NCBI GenBank assembly: GCA_958352815.1
Contig: CATWQA010000001.1
Coordinates: forward strand, 62,001 to 126,000
Direction: 5' to 3'
DNA from: an uncultured Eubacteriales bacterium
GTDB lineage: Bacteria > Bacillota > Clostridia > Monoglobales > Monoglobaceae
DNA length: 64,000 nt
Positions 8,033-17,507 of the stretch are shown piece after piece. The position numbers were made by a program, and so were the translations under genes. How positions within the stretch are numbered: the stretch's first letter is position 1; each line of letters starts with the position of its first letter. The notes beneath the pieces were generated by a model. The model did not search any database and was not told where the DNA came from. It saw nothing but the letters and a program-made list of their open reading frames with translations.

Positions 8033-11000
8033 TCAATCAATGGGAACCTCTTCTTTTTCGCTCACCTTTGGAACAGACTTGCCCTTTCCGGATTTCTTCA
8101 CCGCCAGGGCGGCAATAAGCAAGAGCAGTCCCCCTGTCAAAAGTATTATGCCCAGGACGTACCACAGTCGGGCGGGCTTATGGAGCACCGTAAACTCCCC
8201 CTGCTGCCCCGTCTCAAACACCAAGTAGCTGCCGTCTCTCTCGGTTTCCAATATTTGAGTTTTGCCGTCCACCACAAGACCGATATAATTGCCCTTTTCC
8301 TCTTTATCACGGATATGAACCCGCATCTTGCCGCTGTAGCTCGGGGTTATCTCAAAGCTGTAGGAGGCTACGGGCTCATACCCCTGAGGGAAGTCCCCGC
8401 TGACGTCAACCTGATGAACAGCGACCTGACTGCCGTCGGGGAAATTGCCCTCCGCCAGCAAAATCGGAGGCTCCTCAGAGGTGGCAATCGTCTTTACCGC
8501 GTCAAGATACTCCGCCCTAAATACTGTGTTACGCCTGATTGGCTCGGACGTGTTATGATCCCACCGCGGGCAGAACCCGTCGCGGTACTCAAGCTGCGGC
8601 ACAACGCTGGGGTCAAGAACCGTATCGTAGTCCACTACAGTTTCGTACACCGTCTCGCCGTCCACAACAAAGCTCACCTTGAATTGGAACGCCGCATACT
8701 CGGCGGACTTTGCCTTGAGCAGCGCGCCAATATACGCGGCGTCGTTCTCGCACAGAACTCTGTTTTGAGGCAGGAAGACGCCGCCGCCCGCCATGTACCA
8801 GTCGCCGCTGTTAAAGCCCTGCATTTTTTCGGGGATTATATCCGTCCCTGTAATCTCCGTGCTGTCAAGAGCCACAGCCTTGCCGTCAAAATCCGCTCCG
8901 TCAATACCGCTGAGCCCCTCCTTGATAAAGTAATTATTCAGAACAACGCCCTCCGCCGTACCTGTTATTGCACCGCTCTTTTCGATGCCTGCCGCCATTC
9001 GGGGCAGGGCGTAGCAGGTTGAGATAAGGCGCGCCTCTCCCGCTATTCCGCCTACGTATTTGGTTCCGCTCAGGTCGGAGATGGCGGCGCAGTTATATAT
9101 CTTGCCGCCCGAATACCCTGCTATGCCGCCCACATATGTACCTTCATCGCAGCTCACGTTGGTTTCGGTTACCGTATTTTTGATTATTCCCATATCGGCG
9201 TTACCCACAACGCCGCCTGCGTAGCCGCTCTTTCCCTCTACCTCCCCTTGGCAAACGCAGCCGTTCACAACCGCCTTGACAATTGAGTTCCCGGAAATCA
9301 CCTTGCCGCCGGGGAGGGTTATATTGTCGCCGTATTTCACGGCGGACTCTATTCCCATAGTTCCGCCTATGCCGCCCAAATCCTGCCTGCCGCTGACATG
9401 ACCGCTGTTATAGCAATACAGCACAAGACCGTCGTTTATATCCTCTCCGCCCACATTTCTGTAAACATCCAAATCCACGCTGGTTATGTTTTTGAGCTCG
9501 TTTTTCAAGTCTTCTTCTTTGAGCACAAGCTCCTCATCTGCGTAGGCAGTCATGAAAAATAAATCCGAAAATCCTACTGTCTTTGAGTTCTCCGACTGCC
9601 CTATGTTATGGAGCTTTTTTCTTATTTCCTCTATTTTTTCTTTTATGTCGTTGATTTTCTCGTTTATCTCGGCAACCTGTTCCCTTGCATTATTTATTAT
9701 ATCCTCCGCCTGCTCAAAGGGTCCCGCAATACTGTCGGCTATATAATAGCTGTCGCTTCGCAGGGCGTTCATCGCCCGCGTTATCGCATTTAATGATGAG
9801 GTCAGGCTCTCTGTAATCGGGAACAGAACATCGTCCTGAATATAATCAAGCCTGTCGTCTAAGTCGTCAAGCTTATTCTCCATCTTATCCCAATCCCTTT
9901 GGTTATAAGCATCGTTTACGTCATTAATGAGACCGTCAATATCCCCGACGAGGGTTTCCAAAGCCCCGTTTACTCCATTCACCGTTCCCACAACGTCATC
10001 AATAGAGCTTATGGCATCGTCAATGCCCGCTTCGGTTTCTTCGCTTATGCCGTCAAGGAGGTTCACTCCCGAATCCGTAAGGCGGTTCAAATCCTCTCTT
10101 ATGTCCTCAAGGCTTCCGCTTTCACCGCTGTTAATCCTGTCGCGGAGAGCGTCCAAAACCCCGCTTTGGCTTCCTGCCACCTGCGCTATGGCGCTCGCCC
10201 AAGACAAGGACACACCGCTGAGCCCTCTTAAATCCGAGAACAATCCGCCCCCGTCAAACCTGTCAAGAATATTGTTCACGTCGGAATTCAGCCGATTTCT
10301 CAAGTCGTCAATATCGCTGACCGTGTCGCGGCGGACGTTGTTCACATCATCTTTTATGTTCTCCCTGATGTCGTTTATGTCATCCTTAACCCTGTCAAGA
10401 TCCTCCACAGATATGTCGGTATAGGGCTCAAATCTGCCGAATATGCCGCCCACGCTTTTGTCTCCCAGAACCGTTCCCGTGTTTTGGCACTCGCGTATGC
10501 AGCCCGTTTGGTTTCCCGCTATGCCGCCGATGTTGGTTCCTATATTCTTATAGCCTATTTCCCCGTCGTTTGTGCAGTTCACGGCGGCACCCTCGTTCAT
10601 TCCGCAAATACCGCCTATATTATGGCTTTCCTCAACGGGCGAGGAATTTATCTGTCCCGAATTTCGGCATGAGACTATGCGTCCGCAGTTTTTGCCTGCG
10701 ATACCGCCCAAGTTTTTCTCCCCCAAGACCGAGGAGACATTATAGCAGCATTCGATATATCCGCTGTCACTGTTCTCCCCCGCTATTCCGCCCACGGTAT
10801 TTTCTCCCTCAATGCTGCCGCTGAAGGAGCAGTTTATTATCCTGCCGCAGTTCTTGCCCACTATGCCGCCCAGTAGGTTAGCCTCGCTGTTCTCTGAGGA
10901 AAGGCTTGTGTTCAGCCCTGCGTTTTTGGCAACGCTTCCGATTATTCTGTCGATTGAAGCCGCGCCGTCGCCGTTCTGCTGCGCCTTGACCTCTCCCGAA

Positions 11001-11380
11001 AGGTTCAGGTTTCTGATTTCTCCGCCCTCACCCAGTTCAAAGCACAACCCCTTTTGGGAGCCATCAAAGCTCAGCTTTATGCCTGTTATGCTGTGGCCGC
11101 CGCCCTCAAAGGTGCCGCAGAAAATTTTCATAGGCTCAAAGTCAACCCCTGTCATGTCTATATCATTGAGGAGGGTTACCTGCATATCCCTTGAATAGCT
11201 GTCGTACACGCAGTTCTTTGAAAGGTCGGCAAAATCCTCAGGGGAGGATATGGTTATAACCGCCCCGGCGCCCTCCTCGGCGTACGCCCCGAGACCTGCG
11301 CAAAAAACCACAAACGCTGTCGCCAGCGAGAGTATTCGTATAAGCTGCCTGTTTTTATGTATTATGTATCTCATGATCAC
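8033..11380 (-). CDS. Large GLUG-repeat, membrane-anchored surface protein
   Basis: The 1115-residue protein has an N-terminal export segment (about residues 15-35) and many GLUG-type repeats of the form 'VGGIAGxNxGxIxxCxNxG', in two blocks (about 125-330 and 690-830). Between them lies a long charged helical segment rich in 'DINDIRENIKDDVNNVRRD'-like repeats (about 330-640), probably coiled coil. A Flg_new/InlB-B-like repeat (about 910-970), a beta-rich region and a C-terminal transmembrane helix with a basic tail follow. It overlaps the end of the MMPL gene (GTGA), so the two are translationally coupled; an ATG six bases further in is an alternative start. The coupling suggests it works with the transporter, perhaps as an external partner. 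No enzymatic motif is seen. Confidence 0.8.
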   Translation of the reverse strand: MIMRYIIHKNRQLIRILSLATAFVVFCAGLGAYAEEGAGAVITISSPEDFADLSKNCVYDSYSRDMQVTLLNDIDMTGVDFEPMKIFCGTFEGGGHSITGIKLSFDGSQKGLCFELGEGGEIRNLNLSGEVKAQQNGDGAASIDRIIGSVAKNAGLNTSLSSENSEANLLGGIVGKNCGRIINCSFSGSIEGENTVGGIAGENSDSGYIECCYNVSSVLGEKNLGGIAGKNCGRIVSCRNSGQINSSPVEESHNIGGICGMNEGAAVNCTNDGEIGYKNIGTNIGGIAGNQTGCIRECQNTGTVLGDKSVGGIFGRFEPYTDISVEDLDRVKDDINDIRENIKDDVNNVRRDTVSDIDDLRNRLNSDVNNILDRFDGGGLFSDLRGLSGVSLSWASAIAQVAGSQSGVLDALRDRINSGESGSLEDIREDLNRLTDSGVNLLDGISEETEAGIDDAISSIDDVVGTVNGVNGALETLVGDIDGLINDVNDAYNQRDWDKMENKLDDLDDRLDYIQDDVLFPITESLTSSLNAITRAMNALRSDSYYIADSIAGPFEQAEDIINNAREQVAEINEKINDIKEKIEEIRKKLHNIGQSENSKTVGFSDLFFMTAYADEELVLKEEDLKNELKNITSVDLDVYRNVGGEDINDGLVLYCYNSGHVSGRQDLGGIGGTMGIESAVKYGDNITLPGGKVISGNSIVKAVVNGCVCQGEVEGKSGYAGGVVGNADMGIIKNTVTETNVSCDEGTYVGGIAGYSGGKIYNCAAISDLSGTKYVGGIAGEARLISTCYALPRMAAGIEKSGAITGTAEGVVLNNYFIKEGLSGIDGADFDGKAVALDSTEITGTDIIPEKMQGFNSGDWYMAGGGVFLPQNRVLCENDAAYIGALLKAKSAEYAAFQFKVSFVVDGETVYETVVDYDTVLDPSVVPQLEYRDGFCPRWDHNTSEPIRRNTVFRAEYLDAVKTIATSEEPPILLAEGNFPDGSQVAVHQVDVSGDFPQGYEPVASYSFEITPSYSGKMRVHIRDKEEKGNYIGLVVDGKTQILETERDGSYLVFETGQQGEFTVLHKPARLWYVLGIILLTGGLLLLIAALAVKKSGKGKSVPKVSEKEEVPID

Positions 11381-13794
11381 TCTGCACCTCCTTCATTTTC
11401 ATCGCTCATATTTTCCACAACCGCCTTAACATCGCCCTTAATCATGCCGTGTATTGTTCCGTTGACGTATCCGTTAACATATCCCTTAACTCTGCCGTCC
11501 ACATACACAACTCCCCGACGCTCTGTTTTCTCCTTTGTCTTTATGGAAAAGGCTCCCTTTTCCACCAGCTTGTCAAAAATAACCATAATCTGGGGCAGAA
11601 GCGTCATTACCAGCACAATGGAAATCAGTGTTCCCCGACCCAGGCACACTCCCAGACCTGCAATAACCGCATTGGTGGAAATTCCGCCGATCAAGAAGCC
11701 TGCGATCATCATAATCAGTCCCGAGGTCAAAATTGTTGGGAACGCGCCGTTTATGGCAGCCACCGCCGCCTGCTTCTTCCCGATTTGGGGCTTTAGCTCA
11801 AGGTAACGATTTGTGAACACTATGGCGTAGTCTATAGTAGCGCCCATCTGGATTGAGCTTACCACCAGGTATCCCAAAAAGTACAGCTTCTCATCCATCA
11901 GATATGGGAAGGAGAAGTTTATCCAAATGCTTCCCTGAATGGTTAAGACCAGCAGCGCCGGCACTGTTGAGGACTTAAACGTAATTAGCAGAATTATTAA
12001 AACCGCCACAATGGTGAACAGGTTTATCTTCGTGTTATCGTTGCTGAAGGAGCTCTTCAGGTCAAGGGCGGAAATGGCGTTGCTCACCAAAATCGGGTCG
12101 TCATAATACTTCTCTGCTATCTCCCGCACCTTATTGTGCAGGTTGATAACCTCATCGCTTTCGTTTTTGCCCTTGTAGTTAAACACCAGTCTTGCGTAAT
12201 CGCTGCCCTCCAACTGCTCACGGGCGTCGGTAACTTGGTCGTAAACTTGGTTCAGGTCGTCATTCATCTCCTCGCCCAAATCCAGAACCCCGTAATCCAT
12301 CTGCTCATGGACAAACATGAGTATATCCATTATTGACACCGTATAGGAGTCCACGTCCTGAAAAATCGGAGTGTACTGCTTCTCGGAGGCGCCGTATGCC
12401 TGGAACAGCACTCTTACCGTGGAAATATCAAGGTCCGTTAAATCCGCAAACTGTCTGGGATTTACCTTATCCGTCAGGGTATAGTTATCGTCCACCTCCA
12501 CGTTGGCAAGACCCAAAGCGGAGGTTATGCCCTCAAGCTCCCCAACGTCGCTTAAGATTTTCTTCTCCCTGTCATAGCTGCCCTTTGGAACCACTACCGC
12601 CAGTTGATTTCCCACATCAAAGCTGCTCTTTATCTTCTCCTCCTCCTTTTGGCTTTGGCTCATTCTTGCGCTTGACACCGAGCCCACGTCAAAGGCGTAC
12701 TCGCACATGGAGGACAGCACAATCGCCGCCGCAATAATTACCGCAAAGAATATAGGCAGCACGTTTTTGGTTTTCATAACTATTCTGCCCCAGAACGAAA
12801 TATCCGGAACATAATCCTTGTGCACAGTCTTATCTATCAGGTCGGAAAACATGTACAGCAGTCCCGGCATAAGGAGGAACACCGTGAGCAGAGAGCATAT
12901 TATACCCTTGCACAGCACAATTCCCATATCCTTGCCTATTCCAAGCTGCATCGTCATCAGCGCCGCCAGTCCCGCAACGGTGGTAAGGCTGCTGGAGCTT
13001 ATTTCAAGGATAGCCTTTGACAGAGCTGCCACTATGGCGTCGTGAGCGTTTTTATCCGCCTTTTCTTCCGCAAACCTGTGGGAGAGTATTATGGCGTAGT
13101 CTATGGCAAGGGCAAGCTGGAGCACAATCGCCACCGAATTTGATATATAAGAGATCGTGCCCAGCATATAGTTGCTGCCCATATTGAGTATGGCTGCCAC
13201 AATAAATACTATGGCAAACACCGCCACGTCCATAAAGGACTTTGACGTAAACAGCAGCATGAGCACCACCACAACAGCGACGCATATGATTATCTGGTTC
13301 ATCTCGGCGGCAAGGTCCTTTGACGAGGTGTCAACCGAGCTTGAATATATGTAGCAGTCGTAGTCCGAAAATTCGTCTCTGACCTCGTTCTCTATCTCAA
13401 TCTCCCTGTTGTCGTCAAGACCGCTGTCCAAGGTTATGTCATACAGGGCGGAGGAATTATTATAGTGGTTGGCGCTGTCGTCAAAGGCAACCTCTTTGAC
13501 TCCATCCACCCTTTCAATTCTGTCGGTCATTGCCTCGGCTCTGTCATAGGATATGTTGGAAATCATGAGAGAAAAGGTGTCGCTTGTAACGAACTGACTT
13601 TCCATTAAGTCAAGCCCCCGCTTTGTCTCGGTCTCTGCCGGCAGGTATGCGGATATGTCATTCTCCACCTGCACCTTTGGAATACACATGGCAAAGTACA
13701 CCACCGCTATGGCAAACAGCAGATAAAACGCCTTCCGCTTATCAACTATGAACTCCGCAACCTTTAACATTATATTGTCACTTGAATTTTTCAA
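11377..13794 (-). CDS. MMPL/RND-superfamily membrane transporter
   Basis: About 805 residues. The protein has the duplicated RND layout: a first transmembrane helix at residue ~25, an extracytoplasmic loop, a block of helices at ~170-330 and a second at ~600-740. The family signature 'LALAIDYAIILSHRFAEE' recurs in the second half as 'QMGATIDYAIVFTNRYLELK'. Such proteins use proton-motive force to export lipids, drugs or peptides; the substrate here is unknown. I prefer the TTG at 13794 because AAAGGAAG lies seven bases upstream; the GTG at 13812 sits just before that site. The C-terminal tail contains a short repetitive segment ('VNGYVNGTIHGMIKG'). A TetR gene lies beyond a repeat block. Confidence 0.9.
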   Translation of the reverse strand: MKNSSDNIMLKVAEFIVDKRKAFYLLFAIAVVYFAMCIPKVQVENDISAYLPAETETKRGLDLMESQFVTSDTFSLMISNISYDRAEAMTDRIERVDGVKEVAFDDSANHYNNSSALYDITLDSGLDDNREIEIENEVRDEFSDYDCYIYSSSVDTSSKDLAAEMNQIIICVAVVVVLMLLFTSKSFMDVAVFAIVFIVAAILNMGSNYMLGTISYISNSVAIVLQLALAIDYAIILSHRFAEEKADKNAHDAIVAALSKAILEISSSSLTTVAGLAALMTMQLGIGKDMGIVLCKGIICSLLTVFLLMPGLLYMFSDLIDKTVHKDYVPDISFWGRIVMKTKNVLPIFFAVIIAAAIVLSSMCEYAFDVGSVSSARMSQSQKEEEKIKSSFDVGNQLAVVVPKGSYDREKKILSDVGELEGITSALGLANVEVDDNYTLTDKVNPRQFADLTDLDISTVRVLFQAYGASEKQYTPIFQDVDSYTVSIMDILMFVHEQMDYGVLDLGEEMNDDLNQVYDQVTDAREQLEGSDYARLVFNYKGKNESDEVINLHNKVREIAEKYYDDPILVSNAISALDLKSSFSNDNTKINLFTIVAVLIILLITFKSSTVPALLVLTIQGSIWINFSFPYLMDEKLYFLGYLVVSSIQMGATIDYAIVFTNRYLELKPQIGKKQAAVAAINGAFPTILTSGLIMMIAGFLIGGISTNAVIAGLGVCLGRGTLISIVLVMTLLPQIMVIFDKLVEKGAFSIKTKEKTERRGVVYVDGRVKGYVNGYVNGTIHGMIKGDVKAVVENMSDENEGGAE

Positions 13795-13852
13795 GCTATC
13801 GCTTCCTTTCACACTTAGCGCTATGTAAAAACTTTATTTAAACTCGTCTATT

Positions 13853-14037
13853 TTGCTAAAGGCTTTGCCTTTAAAACCATTGCCGAGCCCATATTCCGCC
13901 ATGCCAAGCCGCGGCGGCAATGTCGCCAAAGCCTTTATCAAAATTTTGTTGGGGTTTGGGGCGTAGCCCCAATCGGTTTCCCCAGAGGGGAAAACGACCC
14001 CGCCCGGGTCCGGCGGGCGGAACTGGGCTCGGCAATA
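13853..14037. repeat. Mosaic intergenic repeat (family B)
   Basis: Reverse-oriented copy of the blocks at 129-440: AAAGGCTTTGCCTTT, CCGAGCCCATATTCCGCCAT, GCCGCGGCGGCAATGTCGCC, then GGGGCGTAGCCCC and a CCGGCGGGCGG end. It separates the MMPL operon from the tetR-like gene. No gene seen in 13815-14317. Confidence 0.65.
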
Positions 14038-14245
14038 GTTTAAATATAAAATATAAATAAAATTACATGGATATAGCACAAAAGCAAAGTTTTAGTTATT
14101 ACATAGTGTTAGCCTAACTATTAATATCATTAGTATAATCCCCCATGGCTTCCAATTCAATCTACAATTATACAACGTTTGTCTGTTATCTCTATTTTTG
14201 TATATTTTGTACATATGTACAGTTAATTTTATATCACAAATTTTC

Positions 14246-14274
14246 TTGACTTATGTCGGATTATATTCTATAAT
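14246..14274 (+). promoter_or_regulatory. Sigma-A promoter of tetR-like gene
   Basis: TTGACT (14246-14251), 17 bases, TATAAT (14269-14274), 43 bases before the chosen ATG. Confidence 0.8.
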
Positions 14275-14317
14275 CTTATTATAGGATTAATGCAAAATTT
14301 ATTTTGAGGTGGTTAAA

Positions 14318-14887
14318 ATGACCGACAATAAGAAAGAAGATTTGAGGGTTCGGCGAACCAAAAAGCTCCTGTCCAACGCTCTGTTCAGCCTGATTAAAAA
14401 GAAGCCCTTTGAAAAGGTAACTGTGTGCGACATATGCGATGAGGCAATGGTGCACCGCGCCACCTTTTATTCCCACTTTGCCGACAAGTACGCTCTGTTG
14501 ACCTACAGCATTGACGAGCATATCCCTCTGGAGCTTCCCGAAATTGCCGCCGACGACGGGCAGCCCTTACAGTCCTCAAAAATGGTTGAGGAAATCATCG
14601 GCTATATTGACGATAACAAGGAGATCTACACCTCTATTCTGAAAAAGAAGAACGACTATTCCATAACCGACAGGATACACGATCTTTTTGAGGACAAGCT
14701 GCTTCGCCTTATTTGTGAACTGGAAGCAAACGGCAGGAAGTTCCCGGTGAACTCCGAATTTCTCGCCCGCTTTTACGCGGGGGCGTGCCTTAATGTGGTG
14801 ACCAAATGGCTGTCCGGCGAAATGCAGCTTTCCCGAGACGAGCTTATCAGTAACTTGAACACACTTTTGGGGCTGTCTCTTTATTAA
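14318..14887 (+). CDS. TetR/AcrR-family transcriptional regulator
   Basis: 189 residues. The N-terminal TetR helix-turn-helix is clear at about residues 8-55 ('RTKKLLSNALFSLIKKKPFEKVTVCDICDEAMVHRATFYSHFADKYAL'-type pattern, cited here in parts: 'VTVCDICDEAMVHRATFYSH'). The C-terminal ligand/dimer domain is all-helical and poorly conserved. It is divergent from the MMPL-GLUG operon and is the natural candidate to repress it, as is common for RND/MMPL exporters. The ATG at 14318 has GAGGTGG six bases upstream; the GTG at 14309 lies inside that site. An imperfect ATAG..CTAT inverted repeat at 14103-14122 could be an operator, but this is weak. Confidence 0.92.
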   Translation: MTDNKKEDLRVRRTKKLLSNALFSLIKKKPFEKVTVCDICDEAMVHRATFYSHFADKYALLTYSIDEHIPLELPEIAADDGQPLQSSKMVEEIIGYIDDNKEIYTSILKKKNDYSITDRIHDLFEDKLLRLICELEANGRKFPVNSEFLARFYAGACLNVVTKWLSGEMQLSRDELISNLNTLLGLSLY

Positions 14888-14919
14888 TATTACACATTCC
14901 ACAAAAATTGCTTTTTTAC

Positions 14920-14948
14920 TTGATTTTTTCCGAGAACCGTGTTATAAT
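14920..14948 (+). promoter_or_regulatory. Sigma-A promoter of NAGPA-domain protein gene
   Basis: TTGATT (14920-14925), 17 bases, TATAAT (14943-14948). Confidence 0.75.
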
Positions 14949-15006
14949 CCTGATTGTAACATTTCTGTAACAGATTTGTAACATAACATTCGGAAGGACA
15001 GACATT

Positions 15007-16182
15007 ATGATTTTTGACATAAGAGCAATAAAAAAGCGGGCTTTAAAGGCAGCGGCTGCGCTGCTTACCTGCGCGCTGATTTTAAGCTGCGGATCCGCTT
15101 TTGCAATCGAGTCGGAATACGACTATGACTTTCAGATTGACGTTTCCATGTTTTCCAACACGGAGCTCGGAACCATATCCTCCGACACTCCCAGCGGAAC
15201 CGACGCCGCTATTCGTGAAAACGGAAACACGCTTTACATAAACGGATTTGAGAAGCAGCTGGACGCCAACATGATTTACGCCAACGACGTTCTTATGGTT
15301 GCTCTCAGCTCTCTGCAGAGCTTTCTCCAGTGCAGCGTGTACTACGACCCTGCTCTGTACACCGCATATATAATTAAGGGGAACTATTCAATCCGCATCG
15401 CTCTCGGAAGCAACCTGGCAATTGTCAACAACAACTATACCGACTACTGGGATTTGCCCCTTATTAATTATGACGGAACTCTCTATGTTCCCCTAAGATC
15501 CCTTATGGCTTCCCTGTGGTACGATTTGGATACGTCGGACGGAAGGGTTAACATTATAACTCAGACCCCGGAGAAGTACAGCTACAGCTACATCGGCGGA
15601 GTTCACGTGGTCTATATTTCACCTCTCAGCTTAAAGGCGGAGGCGATAGTGAACAAGTCGGCGGAGAGCTGCGGCAAGGCAAACTACAGCAACTCAAGCT
15701 TTTTCGGCTGGGAAGCCACAGGCAATACCTACTCCGTGGGCATAATAGTGTCTGACGGGCAGGTTATCTCAAATTACATCACCCACGGCAGCCCGGTTAC
15801 CACCCTTATCGTTCACTACGACGGCTCTGTTGAGGTAAAGCAGGTGTCCAACATATACGAGGAGGAAAACGTTAAGTTCGCCGTAAGCGGCTGCGGTGTT
15901 CTGCCGGAGGTAATGTCTGCGGCAGAGGGCTTCGTCGGAGCCTTTGACATAGACAGATACACCAACAGAACCTATGTGGGCTATAATCCGGACATTGACA
16001 AGATTGTCCTTTGCGTCAGCTCCTCAACAACCTTATCCCGTGCGGGGCAGGTTTTGTCAAGCCTGGGCTGCGTAGGCGGATTGGCACTGGACGGCGGCGG
16101 AAGCGCCGCTCTCGGATTGGACAACGGAACCCGATTCACCTCGGACGGAAGAAAGCAGTACGCCGTTCTCTACTGGGATTAA
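15007..16182 (+). CDS. Exported stalk-domain protein with phosphodiester glycosidase (NAGPA) domain
   Basis: 391 residues. A signal peptide (about 1-36, 'LLTCALILSCGSAFA') is followed by a copper amine oxidase N-terminal-like stalk domain (about 70-180, 'VPLRSLMASLWYDLDTSDGRVNI'). The C-terminal domain (195-391) is of the phosphodiester glycosidase/NAGPA type, with its characteristic late motif 'GLALDGGGSAAL'. Bacterial members are exported and are thought to act on cell-wall or exopolysaccharide phosphodiesters. GGAAGGAC precedes the ATG. Single gene with its own promoter. Substrate is not predictable. Confidence 0.88.
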   Translation: MIFDIRAIKKRALKAAAALLTCALILSCGSAFAIESEYDYDFQIDVSMFSNTELGTISSDTPSGTDAAIRENGNTLYINGFEKQLDANMIYANDVLMVALSSLQSFLQCSVYYDPALYTAYIIKGNYSIRIALGSNLAIVNNNYTDYWDLPLINYDGTLYVPLRSLMASLWYDLDTSDGRVNIITQTPEKYSYSYIGGVHVVYISPLSLKAEAIVNKSAESCGKANYSNSSFFGWEATGNTYSVGIIVSDGQVISNYITHGSPVTTLIVHYDGSVEVKQVSNIYEEENVKFAVSGCGVLPEVMSAAEGFVGAFDIDRYTNRTYVGYNPDIDKIVLCVSSSTTLSRAGQVLSSLGCVGGLALDGGGSAALGLDNGTRFTSDGRKQYAVLYWD

Positions 16183-16248
16183 TCGGAAAATTCCCTAAAA
16201 CAACAAAATCCGCACAATTTTATTTGGTCGATTTGTATAATTTGTTGG

Positions 16249-16277
16249 TTGACAAAATTTTTATATAGTGATATACT
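16249..16277 (+). promoter_or_regulatory. Sigma-A promoter of glutamate synthase operon
   Basis: TTGACA (16249-16254), 17 bases, TATACT (16272-16277), followed by the leader terminator. Confidence 0.8.
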
Positions 16278-16290
16278 GAATAAACCGAAC

Positions 16291-16334
16291 AAAGGCGTTC
16301 GTCAGCTGATTGCAGCAGACGGGCGCCTTTTTTT
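16291..16334 (+). promoter_or_regulatory. Leader terminator/attenuator of glutamate synthase operon
   Basis: AAAGGCGTTCGTC pairs with GACGGGCGCCTTT (two U-G pairs), with an inner hairpin GCTG-ATTG-CAGC, and is followed by a run of seven T. It lies between promoter and first gene, about 50 bases before the ATG, so most transcripts would stop unless antiterminated. Nitrogen genes of Clostridia are often controlled by ANTAR antiterminators acting on such leaders; whether that applies here is inference, as no second hexaloop hairpin is obvious. Confidence 0.75.
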
Positions 16335-16385
16335 ATTCGGCAATTTGGAAAAAATAAGGTAATATTACAATAAGGAGGAAGTAAT

Positions 16386-17507
16386 ATGCTTTTAAGAGAA
16401 GGCGAAAACGGCAACAGAATTCCATCAGGATGTGCAATATCCGGTATATTCTCCAAAAGCGGCAAGAGAATAAACGGTGAGGCGATTATAGACTCTATCG
16501 CCGTTATGCACGACCGTTCCAACGGACTGGGCGGAGGCTTTGCCGGCTACGGTATTTATCCCGAGTACAAAAACCAATATGCCTTTCACGTTTTCTACGA
16601 CAGCAACGAGGCAAAAGAGGTCTGTGAGAGGTATCTTGACCGACATTTTGACGTTATCAACCTGTCAAAAATCCCCATTACAAGAATACCCCAAATTAAG
16701 GATGAGCCGCTTATCTGGCGTTATTTTGTTGACCCGCTGCCCACAAAGCTGGCAGCGTCGCAGCTGGACGAAAAGGAGTACGTGGTTCGCTGCGTAAACA
16801 AGATTAACACAGAGCTAAAGGGCTGCTATGTATTCTCATGCGGCAAGAACATGGGCGTGTTCAAGGCGGTCGGCTTCCCCGAGGACGTGGGCAAGTTCTA
16901 CAGGCTTGACGAATACGAGGGCTATTGCTGGACGGCTCACGGCCGTTATCCCACAAACACCCCCGGCTGGTGGGGCGGAGCTCATCCCTTTGCCATGCTG
17001 GACTACTCGATTGTCCACAACGGGGAGATTTCATCCTATGACGCAAACAGAAGATTTATCGAGATGTACGGCTACAGATGTAACCTGTTGACAGACACAG
17101 AGGTTATTACATACATCACCGACTATCTCTTAAGAAAGAAGAAGCTCACACTTGAGGAAATGGCAAGTGTTGTGGCAGCTCCGTTCTGGTCTACCATTGA
17201 CCATATGCCCGAGCCCGAAAGGAGCAGATACAAGTTCCTGAGAAACACCTTCAGCAGCCTGCTGATTACCGGCCCCTTTTCAATTCTGCTGGGCTTCACC
17301 GGCGGAATGATGGCGCTTAACGACAGGCTAAAGCTGCGCAGCATGGTTGTGGGCGAAAAGGACGATATGGTTTATATAGCAAGCGAGGAGTGCGCTATGC
17401 GTGTTGTTGAGCCTAACCTTGACAACATCTGGTCGCCCCGCGGCGGCGAGCCCGTTATCGTGAGACTGTATGACGAAGCAATGGAAGAGATTGGAGGTGC
17501 CGAATAA
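16386..17507 (+). CDS. Glutamate synthase, glutamine amidotransferase (class II) subunit
   Basis: 373 residues of the class-II glutamine amidotransferase family found as a separate subunit in archaeal/clostridial-type glutamate synthases. The nucleophile is Cys16 in 'IPSGCAISGIF', and 'CWTAHGRYPTNTPGWWGGAHPF' and 'SIVHNGEISSYDANRRF' are typical of the fold. It releases ammonia from glutamine for the FMN subunit. The gene heads a five-gene operon and its TAA overlaps the next ATG by one base, implying translational coupling. The 15 residues before the Cys would have to be processed or tolerated, as in related proteins. Confidence 0.92.
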   Translation: MLLREGENGNRIPSGCAISGIFSKSGKRINGEAIIDSIAVMHDRSNGLGGGFAGYGIYPEYKNQYAFHVFYDSNEAKEVCERYLDRHFDVINLSKIPITRIPQIKDEPLIWRYFVDPLPTKLAASQLDEKEYVVRCVNKINTELKGCYVFSCGKNMGVFKAVGFPEDVGKFYRLDEYEGYCWTAHGRYPTNTPGWWGGAHPFAMLDYSIVHNGEISSYDANRRFIEMYGYRCNLLTDTEVITYITDYLLRKKKLTLEEMASVVAAPFWSTIDHMPEPERSRYKFLRNTFSSLLITGPFSILLGFTGGMMALNDRLKLRSMVVGEKDDMVYIASEECAMRVVEPNLDNIWSPRGGEPVIVRLYDEAMEEIGGAE

